Origin: Methanotrichaceae archaeon
Lineage (GTDB): Archaea; Halobacteriota; Methanosarcinia; Methanotrichales; Methanotrichaceae
NCBI GenBank assembly: GCA_013178225.1
Contig: JABLXE010000007.1
Location: 1 to 64,000, forward strand
Direction of reading: 5' to 3'
Length of the DNA: 64,000 bases
Under the pieces are notes generated by a model that ran no database searches, had not been told where the DNA came from, and worked only from the letters and a program-made list of their open reading frames with translations. Positions 17,349-25,679 of this stretch are shown here, piece after piece. Position 1 is the stretch's first letter. Each line of letters opens with the position of its first letter. The position numbers were made by a program, and so were the translations under genes.

Positions 17349-17621
17349 ATGGCTGAAAAAGAACATTCCAGGGAACATCATGAGCACGAGCACAAACCAG
17401 AAGAAGCTCATATTCACGAGCATGTGCACAAATACGAACATGAACACCCGCATGAGCACCAAGGAAAAGTGCATGAACATGAACACGAACACACGTACAA
17501 GCACGCTCATGAGCACGCCCATCTAACCGAAAAGGAGATTCAGGCGCAGATCAAGATGCTAGCCGAGGAAGAGACTCACGAACATCAACACTCTGCCGGG
17601 CAGATGAAGGCCAAAAAATGA
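17349..17621 (+). CDS. Histidine-rich metal-binding protein
   Basis: 90 residues, over a quarter of them His, mostly in HEHEH and EHxH patterns at residues 9-60, with a helical Glu/Lys tail and a last EETHEHQH. This composition is that of metal-storage or metal-chaperone proteins such as Hpn-like nickel binders. Methanogens need much nickel for coenzyme F430 and CODH/ACS. The metal cannot be told from sequence. No signal peptide, so cytoplasmic. GGGGAG lies 8 bases before the ATG. Open frames on the opposite strand and the other + frame are by-products of the repetitive codons. Confidence 0.75.
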   Translation: MAEKEHSREHHEHEHKPEEAHIHEHVHKYEHEHPHEHQGKVHEHEHEHTYKHAHEHAHLTEKEIQAQIKMLAEEETHEHQHSAGQMKAKK

Positions 17622-17641
17622 GCGCCGGGGACACCCGGCTC

Positions 17642-18235
17642 TTAGTGCTTGACGGCGGTTGCGTTTCCCGTGACCGGGGGCTCGCTTCCTGACCTCAGGG
17701 CATAGGTTCCGGAAAGTGCGCCATCAACCAGGGACATATCGAGGTCGTACTGCTGGTATTTCGGGCTGCCGTATTCAACCTGGGCCGACTTGACCGCCAG
17801 CTTCAGCTCGTCTTCATTGAGCGACCCGCTGGCGCTCATGGATATTCCGGTCCCGTCCAGATTAAGGGTTCCAAAGCCCATGACCTTGTTCGTCCCCGAG
17901 GACCACAGGGTCAGATCGACCGTCCTGTCCCTCAGGCCGTCGAACTGAACCGACCATTTGCCGCTCAGCACAGCAGCCCTGTCCTCGGCCGCCTTTTTCT
18001 CCTCTTCTTCGGCTGCGGCAGTCTGGTTGAGCGCCTGGGCAGAACTGTTGTCCGGCCCTGATGAGGGCTTAGGTTCCGGCATATTCATGTTCGGCTTGGT
18101 TATCAGGGGCTTGGGCATATCCATATTCGCAGCCGGTATGCTGGGCACAGCAATTACCCCAGCCTCGACTGCCAGAGCCCCGGAATATAAACATAGAAGC
18201 AATAGTGCGCACATCAGCGCGCCTGCCAGTTTCAT
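17642..18235 (-). CDS. Secreted hypothetical protein
   Basis: 197 residues with a clear signal peptide (residues 1-22, ending SGALA). A Pro/Met/Asn/Lys-rich linker (about 28-65), an Ala/Glu helical stretch and a C-terminal beta domain (about 90-190, KWSVQFDGLRDRTVDLTLW...) follow. The beta part resembles small lipocalin-like or DUF domains for extracellular proteins, but I cannot name it. AAGAGAGGAAAAGAG precedes the ATG. Confidence 0.6.
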   Translation of the reverse strand: MKLAGALMCALLLLCLYSGALAVEAGVIAVPSIPAANMDMPKPLITKPNMNMPEPKPSSGPDNSSAQALNQTAAAEEEEKKAAEDRAAVLSGKWSVQFDGLRDRTVDLTLWSSGTNKVMGFGTLNLDGTGISMSASGSLNEDELKLAVKSAQVEYGSPKYQQYDLDMSLVDGALSGTYALRSGSEPPVTGNATAVKH

Positions 18236-18433
18236 CTCTTTTCCTCTCTTAAAGTTCTTTTCCGACGAGCCTTTGCGTTTTTTTGTTCTGCTTAACCTTC
18301 AAATCGCATATCTTGTTTTCTCAATAAGGATAGGCCCTTCTTCTCGCTGGGATGAGAAATAGCCTTCGATCACGATCAATGGCATCCATCGATTGGATGC
18401 ATCGGCAAAAATATGGAAGTCTGGAGCGAAAAG

Positions 18434-18886
18434 CTACTTTCCGCTCAGGTCGGACGTACAGTGAGGGCAGCGGATAGCGGCCTTGGGTATGGTCTCGGCG
18501 CAGTATGGACAGTCCTTGGTATTTGGCGGAGCTGGCGGCGCAGCCTCTTCCTTTCGTTTCAGGCTGTTGATGGTCTTTATCATGAAGAATAACGCCAATG
18601 CGATGATCAGGAACTCGATGATCACATTGATAAACGAACCGTAGGCGATTACCGGCGCTCCGGCAGCCTGGGCCACCTCCAGAGATGTATAGCTCTTTCC
18701 GTCTAAAGACACAAACATATCTGCAAAGTTCACTCCGCCAAGCGCCATGCCGATCGGTGGCATGATGATGTCGTTGACCAGAGATGTCACAATCTTGCCG
18801 AAGGCCGCACCCAGAATGAAGCCCACAGCCAGATCTACCACATTCCCCTTGACCGCGAACTCCTTAAATTCGCTCATAAACCCCAT
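18434..18886 (-). CDS. mscL: Large-conductance mechanosensitive channel MscL with zinc-ribbon tail
   Basis: 150 residues. The N-terminal [28 protein letters not shown] is the S1-TM1 pore segment of MscL, with the usual MPPIGM loop after it. TM2 is at about residues 82-105. The channel opens under membrane tension to release solutes during hypo-osmotic shock. Unlike bacterial MscL, the C-terminus ends in a double CxxC zinc ribbon (CPYC-x9-CPHC). The frame extends to 18925, but GGAGGT lies 6 bases before the ATG at 18886, giving the start [10 protein letters not shown]. Confidence 0.93.
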   Translation of the reverse strand: MGFMSEFKEFAVKGNVVDLAVGFILGAAFGKIVTSLVNDIIMPPIGMALGGVNFADMFVSLDGKSYTSLEVAQAAGAPVIAYGSFINVIIEFLIIALALFFMIKTINSLKRKEEAAPPAPPNTKDCPYCAETIPKAAIRCPHCTSDLSGK

Positions 18887-19058
18887 AATTGTACCTCCCA
18901 ACAACCCGTTAAAAGCTACTATCATTATTTTCTTGGCAAATATAAAACTTTTTTGACATACCTGTGATCTGAATCCTAGGGCCGTATTCTGGCCGCAAGA
19001 TCACCATGAACCAAAAAGCCATGAAATAAAAATTAAGAAATAAAAATGTGTGAAGATC

Positions 19059-20090
19059 TTAATCGTTGATCTTCATCACCGGCAGGGTCTTGATCAATGG
19101 CAGTGCCTGCAGCTGAGTAATTCCCTGAGGGAGCTGAACAGTTATCTGATTCTCATTGTTGTTCTCCTGGCTCTCCTCTACCCGGCAGTAGCTGGGCATG
19201 AACTCGTCTCCAGAGCAGCTGTCCGCAAGCGCCATGATGGTGGCGCTCTGGCCGTAGAGAGAGTCTCCGCCTGGAATACCGATCTGCAGATTGCCGCTGA
19301 AGGTGACCTCTTCACCGCTTCCAAGTCCGTTCTGCCAGGGATACCAGATATCCGGCTGGCCGGCCACGGTGAACGGCCTTACAAATCTCTGTCCGCTTCC
19401 CACGGCCACATGGACTGAGGTCTTGAATCTCTCATCTGTGGAGCCGCCGAAGTTCTTGACCGTGACCGTCAGTGGGACCTGGGCCACGCTGCCGCCATCC
19501 TCGAAGCTGGGAGTACCGGCGGTGATCTGGGTGACCCTCAGGTCGGGCAGCCTTGGTGCAAGCGTGGCCGTTCCTATGACCCCGGACGGAATAATCAGTT
19601 CGGGCTTGACGACGTCCACGATTCCGGAGGACTGTCCTGCTCCTGAAGCCGGACAGGGCGAGCACAGATCCATGGGAACCACCGTCTGGCCGCGGTCGTT
19701 TCCTCGCTCCACAGTCACCGAGAAGAGGTAGACTCCAGCCTTCCAGGTGTACTGAGTTCCCTGGTAGGTCGTGGGAACGATCTCCAGTATGTAGAAACCC
19801 GGCGCCCTGGCAGCTTCAGAAGCGCGTTTGATGTCCACCAATGCGCCTCCCGGTGCTGCAATCGTCACATCCACCTTGAAGTTCGATACACCTAAGCCGC
19901 TTACCGCCTTTCCGTTCAGATCGGTAACCGAGACCACCAGCGCAGCGTTATTGCTGTTTCCCGAAGCCGCATTGATGGGGCTGGCCGCGCCCTCGACGTT
20001 CAAAGATGCTCCCAGCGCCGTGCCGGTCGCCAGAACCAGGCCGATAGCTATGGCCGTCCAGAGAAGAAACGATCCTTTCAAAACATTCAC
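19059..20090 (-). CDS. Secreted protein with CARDB-like domain
   Basis: 343 residues. It has a signal peptide (about 1-27, ending ATGTALGA) and an N-terminal beta-sandwich region around VVSVTDLNGKAVSGLGVSNF resembling Ig-like or invasin-type repeats. A C-terminal CARDB-type domain starts at LPDLRVTQITAG and includes VTVKNFGG. Probably exported and cell-surface or extracellular, with an adhesive role only guessed. GTG start. Single gene; a 305-base gap follows toward the next start. Confidence 0.65.
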   Translation of the reverse strand: MNVLKGSFLLWTAIAIGLVLATGTALGASLNVEGAASPINAASGNSNNAALVVSVTDLNGKAVSGLGVSNFKVDVTIAAPGGALVDIKRASEAARAPGFYILEIVPTTYQGTQYTWKAGVYLFSVTVERGNDRGQTVVPMDLCSPCPASGAGQSSGIVDVVKPELIIPSGVIGTATLAPRLPDLRVTQITAGTPSFEDGGSVAQVPLTVTVKNFGGSTDERFKTSVHVAVGSGQRFVRPFTVAGQPDIWYPWQNGLGSGEEVTFSGNLQIGIPGGDSLYGQSATIMALADSCSGDEFMPSYCRVEESQENNNENQITVQLPQGITQLQALPLIKTLPVMKIND

Positions 20091-20395
20091 CCCTAAACCA
20101 GAACATTGGCATTAATCGTTTAAGATGTTTGCCCTTGTCAGAGCTGAAATGATCCGGCAGGATAAAATAATGATAATATTATTTTTAATCTCAGCTTTAT
20201 CTACCTTCTGCAGATAGAGGACACCGGTCGGGTGTGGCCGAAAGACCGCTAACCCAAATTCCGCTCTGAAAACCCCATCATCGCTTTCCAGAATGGACCG
20301 GTGACAAGCGGACCGGTTCTGGTCAGGTTCGAACCGATCCACTGTCTCCTGACGGCTCCTTTTGCAATTGCCCTCTGCTGCAAAGGAGGTCTTTT
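20091..20395. other. Intergenic stretch
   Basis: 305 bases between two minus-strand secreted-protein genes. A GGTTCGAAC sequence at 20328-20336 recalls a tRNA T-loop, but no matching T-stem or acceptor stem is found. A/T-rich sequence at 20160-20195 may be the promoter of the 20090 gene. Nothing else recognised. Confidence 0.4.
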
Positions 20396-21508
20396 CTATT
20401 TCAGGGGACTTTTCTGCCCCTGCAGCTCGGGAAGAGGCTGGTAACGGGTGATATCCCGGATCAGGAGGGAAGGCGATTGATTTATCAGCCCGGAGGACTG
20501 GCCTGAAACCCGGCCCGGCAGCCTGGTCATCACCGTTCCGGGCAGAAGCGAGATCTCCGCCCGGCCTCCGAGAACGGCCACATCGGTGATGCGATTTAGA
20601 GGTGCATCCTCAAATAAAACCACGTCTCTGTCTGGGGATGACTCGTCCTCGCTCAAATCCAGCCGGTGAATCTCGTTTCCGAAAACCGTGAAGTACAGCA
20701 GATCCCGGTCGGCGTACTCCATCCCGGAGACCGAATTCGCGAAATCCTGAATTCTGGAAACGGCAGTCGGATCTGCTATTTCGTCCGCAAATGCGTCCTC
20801 AATCACGAAGATTGCTGCCGGAATATGGTTTCCTGAAGAGAGGAAGAGGCGATTGTCGCGATCGTCGAAGGCAAAGTTGCCTCCCCAGTACCCGACCCTC
20901 TCTCTATCGCAGGTGGCCACATCAACGCGCTCGGGGTCCAGAGTGAAGTAAAGCACCGGGTTTCCATCCGGGTCGAGGTAATAGATCTCTCCCGTTCCTC
21001 CGGCTCCGCTGGCCCCGGTGCTGTAGTAGATCCTCACCTCTCCATGGCCCAGGTCTCTCACGCCCAGGTCGTAGATGGGTGTTAGCTCGTCGAAGGTGTA
21101 TACAGTCTCCACCACCGGCTCGGAGCCGGTGTCTGATGGCGGTGTCAGCCTCCGGATGTTGACGGTCCGGTCGTACCTGGCCATCACCCACTCCCCTCCG
21201 GCCTCATCCCAGTGGTACTCCTGCAGGCTGTCTCCGCTGGCAAAGTAGATCCGGCCGTCAGGGCCCGATGCGATAGCGCCTGCAGCCCCCTCCTGGAAAT
21301 ATTGATGCAGTCCGGGTTCAAAGTGTCGTTCCATCTCCGGCTGGGTGAAGATCCGGCTGACCTCTCCGGTCTCGGTGTCTACCTCATAAAGCGACTTGTA
21401 GGCATCTCCTGAGCCAGGATTGAATTTGAGCGTGAAGCACAGATCGGCACCGTTCACAGCCCCACAAAGCAGCAGAAAAGCGATCAACCACGAGATATAT
21501 CCTTTCAT
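20396..21508 (-). CDS. Secreted beta-propeller-like protein
   Basis: 370 residues with a signal peptide (1-20, ending GAVNG) and repeated blades of the type GPDGRIYFAS, IYYLDPDGNPV, NRLFLSSGNH and RDLLYFTVFGNEIHRLDL. These suggest a six- or seven-bladed propeller. Such folds bind ligands or proteins outside the cell; the partner is unknown. TTAGAGAAT precedes the ATG. Confidence 0.6.
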   Translation of the reverse strand: MKGYISWLIAFLLLCGAVNGADLCFTLKFNPGSGDAYKSLYEVDTETGEVSRIFTQPEMERHFEPGLHQYFQEGAAGAIASGPDGRIYFASGDSLQEYHWDEAGGEWVMARYDRTVNIRRLTPPSDTGSEPVVETVYTFDELTPIYDLGVRDLGHGEVRIYYSTGASGAGGTGEIYYLDPDGNPVLYFTLDPERVDVATCDRERVGYWGGNFAFDDRDNRLFLSSGNHIPAAIFVIEDAFADEIADPTAVSRIQDFANSVSGMEYADRDLLYFTVFGNEIHRLDLSEDESSPDRDVVLFEDAPLNRITDVAVLGGRAEISLLPGTVMTRLPGRVSGQSSGLINQSPSLLIRDITRYQPLPELQGQKSPLK

Positions 21509-21613
21509 ATTCTCTAATGGATGATCATGGTCATTATTAGCTTTTGTGCAATTACGGCTTGCCTGGGCGGCAGTCTACAAGAGTTCGATTAGCCCAATCT
21601 AACTGCTGAGACG

Positions 21614-22072
21614 CTATTGCGGTTTCTGCTCTTCTCCGTTGATATCGCAGGCCTCGCTTCCGATCTTGCAGGCCCGGCACACGTCCCGCTCCTCGTCCAG
21701 CTGGCGGGTGGCTGTGGCCAGCACCGAGGCGTTCACCAGGTTTCCGGCCAGGAATATGGCCGCCGCTATCTCCTCATCCGATATTCCCATGTTGGTGGCC
21801 ATTCGCAGGTGGAGCTTCAGGCAATGGCTGCAGCGCATGGCTGCGGACACGGCTATGGATATGAGCTCCACGGTCTTCATATCCAGGGTCGAGCTTCGGA
21901 GTATGGCGTTGTTGTGCAGGATCTTGGTCAGGAGGATCTCCGGCTGGTCCTTCATGAACTCAAAAACGTAAGGGACCTCTCCGTAAGCGCTCTGGATGGA
22001 TCGGAGAATGTCCTCCGCGGACTTCTCCTTTCCTTTTACCAAAATGGCATCAAGCTCGTCCTCGAAGCTCAT
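21614..22072 (-). CDS. Carboxymuconolactone decarboxylase (AhpD-like) family protein
   Basis: 152 residues. The conserved CSHCLKLHLRMA segment (residues about 82-93) holds the CxxC and His of AhpD-type peroxidase-reducing proteins, and the helical fold surrounds it. A second CRACKIGSEAC near the C-terminus adds three Cys, unusual for AhpD. It could reduce peroxides or act as a disulfide reductase. It lies 22 bases downstream of mmp7 on the same strand, so it may belong to the MCR-activation operon. Confidence 0.8.
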   Translation of the reverse strand: MSFEDELDAILVKGKEKSAEDILRSIQSAYGEVPYVFEFMKDQPEILLTKILHNNAILRSSTLDMKTVELISIAVSAAMRCSHCLKLHLRMATNMGISDEEIAAAIFLAGNLVNASVLATATRQLDEERDVCRACKIGSEACDINGEEQKPQ

Positions 22073-22094
22073 GTGCTCGGCAGCTCCCTCTTGA

Positions 22095-23018
22095 TCAGAA
22101 CACGAACCCGGTTTCCGAGGAGGGCCGTATCCTTACCAGTATATATTCTTTCATCCGGGAAGGCGAGATGGTGGCGATCTCCCCCAGCGAGACCCCCTCA
22201 TCGAAGGTCACATCACGAACCCGGTCCTTGAACTGCCCGTAGGGCAGCTTCACCCGAATTCCGTTCAGGTTCAGGGCTATCGGCAGAGGCGAGAATGAGT
22301 ACTCCACCTCGGGGACCTGCTCTCTCACCGCGTCCATCACTCTGGGGGGCGAAGTGGTTAGAGGGTCCTTGGCAATCTCTTCTCTGGTCTGGTCCAGGGC
22401 CCGTCCCACCGCGGAGACGATTCTGTCCAGCATTCCCAGCTCCGAAGCTTTGCGAGCCCGGTGTGCGATCCTGCCCACAGCTGACACATACTCGAAGGCG
22501 TAGGGCAGCTCTTCTTTGGGAATTTCCGGGCCGCCCGTTACCACCACCGGAACGTCGATGTTCCGGTAAAGGCTCTCTTTTTTGCGGATGCAATCCACGA
22601 AATTGCCGAAAATGAACACCGCGGCATCATGCTCGTTTACGAGGTCGACCTCGTACTCGTTGATCTGGGCGATCTCTCTTCCCACTCCGCGAGACAGTCC
22701 GATCATATTGGTCTTGGTCCCGTTCCTGCGCAGATATTCGGCGATGTCGCAGGCTAAGTGCGGCAGATGGTGAATGGCCAGCGTTGGGGTGATGACCGCA
22801 ACTTCAGTTCCGGCCAGGGGCGCTCTTACCAGCTCGCCTCTCAGCTCCTTTACCAGCGCCTGCAGGCTTTTCATGTCTTCGGACGGGACCAGTAGCAGGA
22901 GAATGATCTCGCTCTGGGTTACGTTCTTCTGCAAGACGTAGCCGCCCAGGTCCTCTATCATCTCTATGACCAGGTCGTGCTTGTACACGCCCCCTGTAAA
23001 CATCACAGGCTCAAGCAT
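22095..23018 (-). CDS. Methanogenesis marker protein 7
   Basis: 307 residues of the Mmp7 family (TIGR03274), found only in methanogens and related archaea. Begins MLEPVMFTGGVYKHDLVIEM and ends with the family's LPYGQFKDRVRDVTFDEG region. Mmp7 has been found in the ATP-driven activation complex of methyl-coenzyme M reductase together with McrC, Mmp3, Mmp17 and component A2. It overlaps mmp17 by 8 bases, the last of six marker-type genes in order. Confidence 0.92.
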   Translation of the reverse strand: MLEPVMFTGGVYKHDLVIEMIEDLGGYVLQKNVTQSEIILLLLVPSEDMKSLQALVKELRGELVRAPLAGTEVAVITPTLAIHHLPHLACDIAEYLRRNGTKTNMIGLSRGVGREIAQINEYEVDLVNEHDAAVFIFGNFVDCIRKKESLYRNIDVPVVVTGGPEIPKEELPYAFEYVSAVGRIAHRARKASELGMLDRIVSAVGRALDQTREEIAKDPLTTSPPRVMDAVREQVPEVEYSFSPLPIALNLNGIRVKLPYGQFKDRVRDVTFDEGVSLGEIATISPSRMKEYILVRIRPSSETGFVF

Positions 23019-23583
23019 TCTCCATACTCCTGATCTTCTCCTTCAACTCCGAGATCAGCTCGGGACTGAATCCCTCCTCGGCAGCCACGAAGAAGAAGCT
23101 ATCCTTGCCCATTTCGTTCTTTCGATTGCGGAATCCTTCCGGAGCGATCCTGATCAGGCCGTCGGTTAGGTCCTGGCGGAACTCATTTTCCAGGTCAGCC
23201 ACCACCAGATCGGCAGGGTCCTTATCCGAGGCGATGATCAGTGTGTCTCTCTGCGGCTGGTCCACCCTCTCCCGTCCGTAGGTCTCCCAAAGCACCTGGA
23301 GCAGCTTCGACATGTGCACTTCGTCGTTCACCTTTACCTGATATCCACCCTCGACCTTCAGCACGTCTCCTACATCCCTCACCCGCAAAGGGGGAACGCC
23401 GGTTCTAAGCAGGCCGTAAACGACGAAGACTGGCCGCTTGATATCGATATAGACGTAGAGCCTTCCAATGGACCGGATCAGGCCCAGATCCTGCAGGATG
23501 TCCATGATCAGTTCACGGTATTTCCGGGCTCCAAACTCCTCTTCTCCGGTGAACTCGACCTTGAAGACCTCCATCGGGTCCAT
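23011..23583 (-). CDS. Methanogenesis marker protein 17
   Basis: 190 residues of the Mmp17 (DUF2112) family. Starts MDPMEVFKVEFTGEEEFGARKY; central region LYVYIDIKRPVFVVYGLLR. Part of the MCR-activation complex in characterised methanogens. GGAGGGC lies just before the mmp15 stop and 6 bases before this ATG. It overlaps mmp7 downstream, which shows translational coupling. Confidence 0.92.
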   Translation of the reverse strand: MDPMEVFKVEFTGEEEFGARKYRELIMDILQDLGLIRSIGRLYVYIDIKRPVFVVYGLLRTGVPPLRVRDVGDVLKVEGGYQVKVNDEVHMSKLLQVLWETYGRERVDQPQRDTLIIASDKDPADLVVADLENEFRQDLTDGLIRIAPEGFRNRKNEMGKDSFFFVAAEEGFSPELISELKEKIRSMENA

Positions 23584-23584
23584 C

Positions 23585-24811
23585 TCAGCCCTCCAGGAGC
23601 CCCGAGACCAGCAGCGCAGATCCGACCGCGCCTATGTACTGAGCATGAGGGGGAACCTTTACCTTCAGGTGCAGGAGTTCCTCCATGGCCCTGGGAAGGC
23701 CCTCAATTAAGGAGGTGCCTCCGACCATTATCACCGGCTCTTTTACCTCCACTTCCTGCAGCTGCTGCTCATACACCTGTTCGGCCACGCTGTGACAGGC
23801 AGCCATGGCCACGTCCTCCGGCTTGCAGCCCATGGATAGGCTGTTCACCAGGCTCTGGGTCCCGAACACTATGCAGTAGCTGTTCATGGCCACGTTCTGG
23901 TAGTTGCCCTTCAGTGCCAGTTTGCCAAGCTCGGTTATGTCCACGCCCAGCCTCCGGGAAGTCAGCTCCAGGAAGCGTCCGGAAGCACCGGCGCAGATGC
24001 CTCCCATGGTGAATCCTCCCGGTATTCCGTCCTGGACGGCGATGGCCTTGTTGTCCATGCCGCCGATATCGATCACTGTTGCCGGTCCCTGCTGGGCATC
24101 GGCCAGGAAGACCGCTCCCTTGGAGTTGACAGTGATCTCTTCCTGTACCAGCCTGGCATTGAAGTGCTTGCCCACCAGAAACCGGCCGTAGCCAGTGACC
24201 CCCAGGCCCTGCACCTCTTCTTTTTGGACTCCTGCCTCTTTCAGCGCCGCTGCAAACGCATCCTCGGCGCTCTTTATGACTTCGGTCGTGGGAACCCAGC
24301 CGGTTCCTATGACCTGGTTGTCCCTCATCACCACTGATTTGGTGGTGGTGGACCCGGAATCTATGCCCGCGGTAAGGCCGGTCTGTCTCTCTCTTCCCAG
24401 AAGACCCCGGTACTTGACGGTTGTGACCAGGGCTTCCATTCTGGTCAGAAGGGTCTCGGCGGTGGTCCTCTCGGTGAAGGAGTAGCTTAGGACCGGGATC
24501 CGGGAACGCTCATGGATGAACTTGCGGATCTCGCTTCTGATTATGGCCGCCTCTGCACAGCGGAAGCAGGTCATAACGATGACGGCATCGGCCAGATCGG
24601 GATTCTCAACGATCCTGACTGCTCTGGCCATGGCCATATTGAGATCACCTGAGGACACCCGGACTCCGAACTTCTCCTCCACGTTCAGTATGTCGTCCAG
24701 CGAAACCTCCGGATATACGATCTTGGCCCCTACAGTCTCTGCCGCCCTCTCGATCTCCTTCTGGATGCCGCTGTACTCCGCGCCGCAGGAGAGCTCGGCG
24801 ATTCGAATCAC
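23585..24811 (-). CDS. Methanogenesis marker protein 15 (BadF/HgdC-type ATPase)
   Basis: 408 residues. An N-terminal domain of about 145 residues precedes an ASKHA ATPase of the BadF/BadG/BcrA/BcrD type: [16 protein letters not shown] (phosphate 1), [14 protein letters not shown] (phosphate 2) and [11 protein letters not shown], which carries a conserved Cys of the HgdC activator type. Activators of 2-hydroxyacyl-CoA dehydratases hold a [4Fe-4S] cluster between two subunits and drive low-potential electron transfer with ATP. A matching role in MCR activation is plausible. GTG start overlapping the mmp5 stop. Confidence 0.92.
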   Translation of the reverse strand: MIRIAELSCGAEYSGIQKEIERAAETVGAKIVYPEVSLDDILNVEEKFGVRVSSGDLNMAMARAVRIVENPDLADAVIVMTCFRCAEAAIIRSEIRKFIHERSRIPVLSYSFTERTTAETLLTRMEALVTTVKYRGLLGRERQTGLTAGIDSGSTTTKSVVMRDNQVIGTGWVPTTEVIKSAEDAFAAALKEAGVQKEEVQGLGVTGYGRFLVGKHFNARLVQEEITVNSKGAVFLADAQQGPATVIDIGGMDNKAIAVQDGIPGGFTMGGICAGASGRFLELTSRRLGVDITELGKLALKGNYQNVAMNSYCIVFGTQSLVNSLSMGCKPEDVAMAACHSVAEQVYEQQLQEVEVKEPVIMVGGTSLIEGLPRAMEELLHLKVKVPPHAQYIGAVGSALLVSGLLEG

Positions 24812-25245
24812 TTCAATCCCTCCAAAAAGGCTTTGATCTTCCGCACGAACTCCCGGGCCTGGCTATCGTTCTCCGGATACTTCAGGTCCAAAACCGGAAT
24901 TCCCTTAGTTCTGATGAGCAGCCGGACCAGCTCGTTGGTTCGATTGCACCCCGCGCATCCGGTCAGCCATCCGGGGTCTTCCATGATTATGGCTGCATCT
25001 GCCTCTTCGATCAAGGGACCGATGAGCGCCATCCTGCCACGGACGCCTGACGGCACATCCACGGCCGCGTAACGCAAGCCCTTCTTGGGCTCCTCGGGGG
25101 TCATGTTCAGGGGTGGGGACTCGATCTCCGTTGAGGTCACCAGTTTCCTGACCTGTTCAGGTACCACCAGTGCTTTGTGTCCCGTCCTCTCCACGAGATC
25201 CGAGAGAATCATGCTGGTTGGAGGATAAACTATGACTTTTGCCAT
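24808..25245 (-). CDS. Methanogenesis marker protein 5
   Basis: 145 residues of the Mmp5 family. Contains [19 protein letters not shown], a CxxC that recalls the cluster-binding region of 2-hydroxyacyl-CoA dehydratase-type proteins, and a C-terminal ILDLKYPEN-like segment. No enzyme activity has been proven. GAGGTATTTC precedes the ATG. Overlaps mmp15 by 4 bases and stands 8 bases after mmp6. Confidence 0.9.
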   Translation of the reverse strand: MAKVIVYPPTSMILSDLVERTGHKALVVPEQVRKLVTSTEIESPPLNMTPEEPKKGLRYAAVDVPSGVRGRMALIGPLIEEADAAIIMEDPGWLTGCAGCNRTNELVRLLIRTKGIPVLDLKYPENDSQAREFVRKIKAFLEGLK

Positions 25246-25253
25246 GAAATACC

Positions 25254-25679
25254 TCAGGATAACTCCTCTTCTATGATCTCTTCCAGCCTCTTTATGTCCA
25301 GAGGTTTCCGCTCGAGGGGTGCCTCGGCCTTTTCCTCGGGACCGGCCTCAGAGGCCAGAGCCCTGGAGATCATGGGCAGCAGCTTGGATTCCGACTCGAT
25401 CATGTAATAGCCGGGCCGGGCTCCTCCGCCTCTTCTTCCCCGGCAGCGACGGGGGTCTCCCGGTGGAAATCCTCGATCTTTTATGAAGATGCCAGCGGGG
25501 TCCAGAGCCCTGATCTCTCTGACCGCCTCGTTTACCACCTTCTCCTCGCCGTTGATTATGACCCCGAAGCAGGTCTCTTTGACGTTGAGGTCATAGCCGG
25601 ACCCGTAGATCTTCATGGCGATATCGGATGGAAGAATACTCGACTCTGTGGAAGTTATGATGTATTTGGTGACGAGCAT
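25254..25679 (-). CDS. Methanogenesis marker protein 6
   Basis: 141 residues of the Mmp6 family. The family core TKYIITSTESSILPSDIAMKIYGSG opens the protein, and a basic Gly/Arg-rich loop (RCRGRRGGGARPGYY) lies in the middle. Exact role unknown; always linked to MCR function. ATG overlaps the mmp3 stop (TAATG). Confidence 0.9.
   Translation of the reverse strand: MLVTKYIITSTESSILPSDIAMKIYGSGYDLNVKETCFGVIINGEEKVVNEAVREIRALDPAGIFIKDRGFPPGDPRRCRGRRGGGARPGYYMIESESKLLPMISRALASEAGPEEKAEAPLERKPLDIKRLEEIIEEELS

Noticed and set aside
17254-17526. Met/Thr/Asn-rich + frame and Met/Val/Phe-rich minus frame at the His-rich gene
   Set aside because: They result from the CAT/GAG codon repeats; only the His-rich frame has a ribosome-binding site and a sensible product.
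20320-20345. GGTTCGAACC resembling a tRNA T-loop
   Set aside because: The flanking bases do not form a T-stem and no acceptor or anticodon arm can be drawn.
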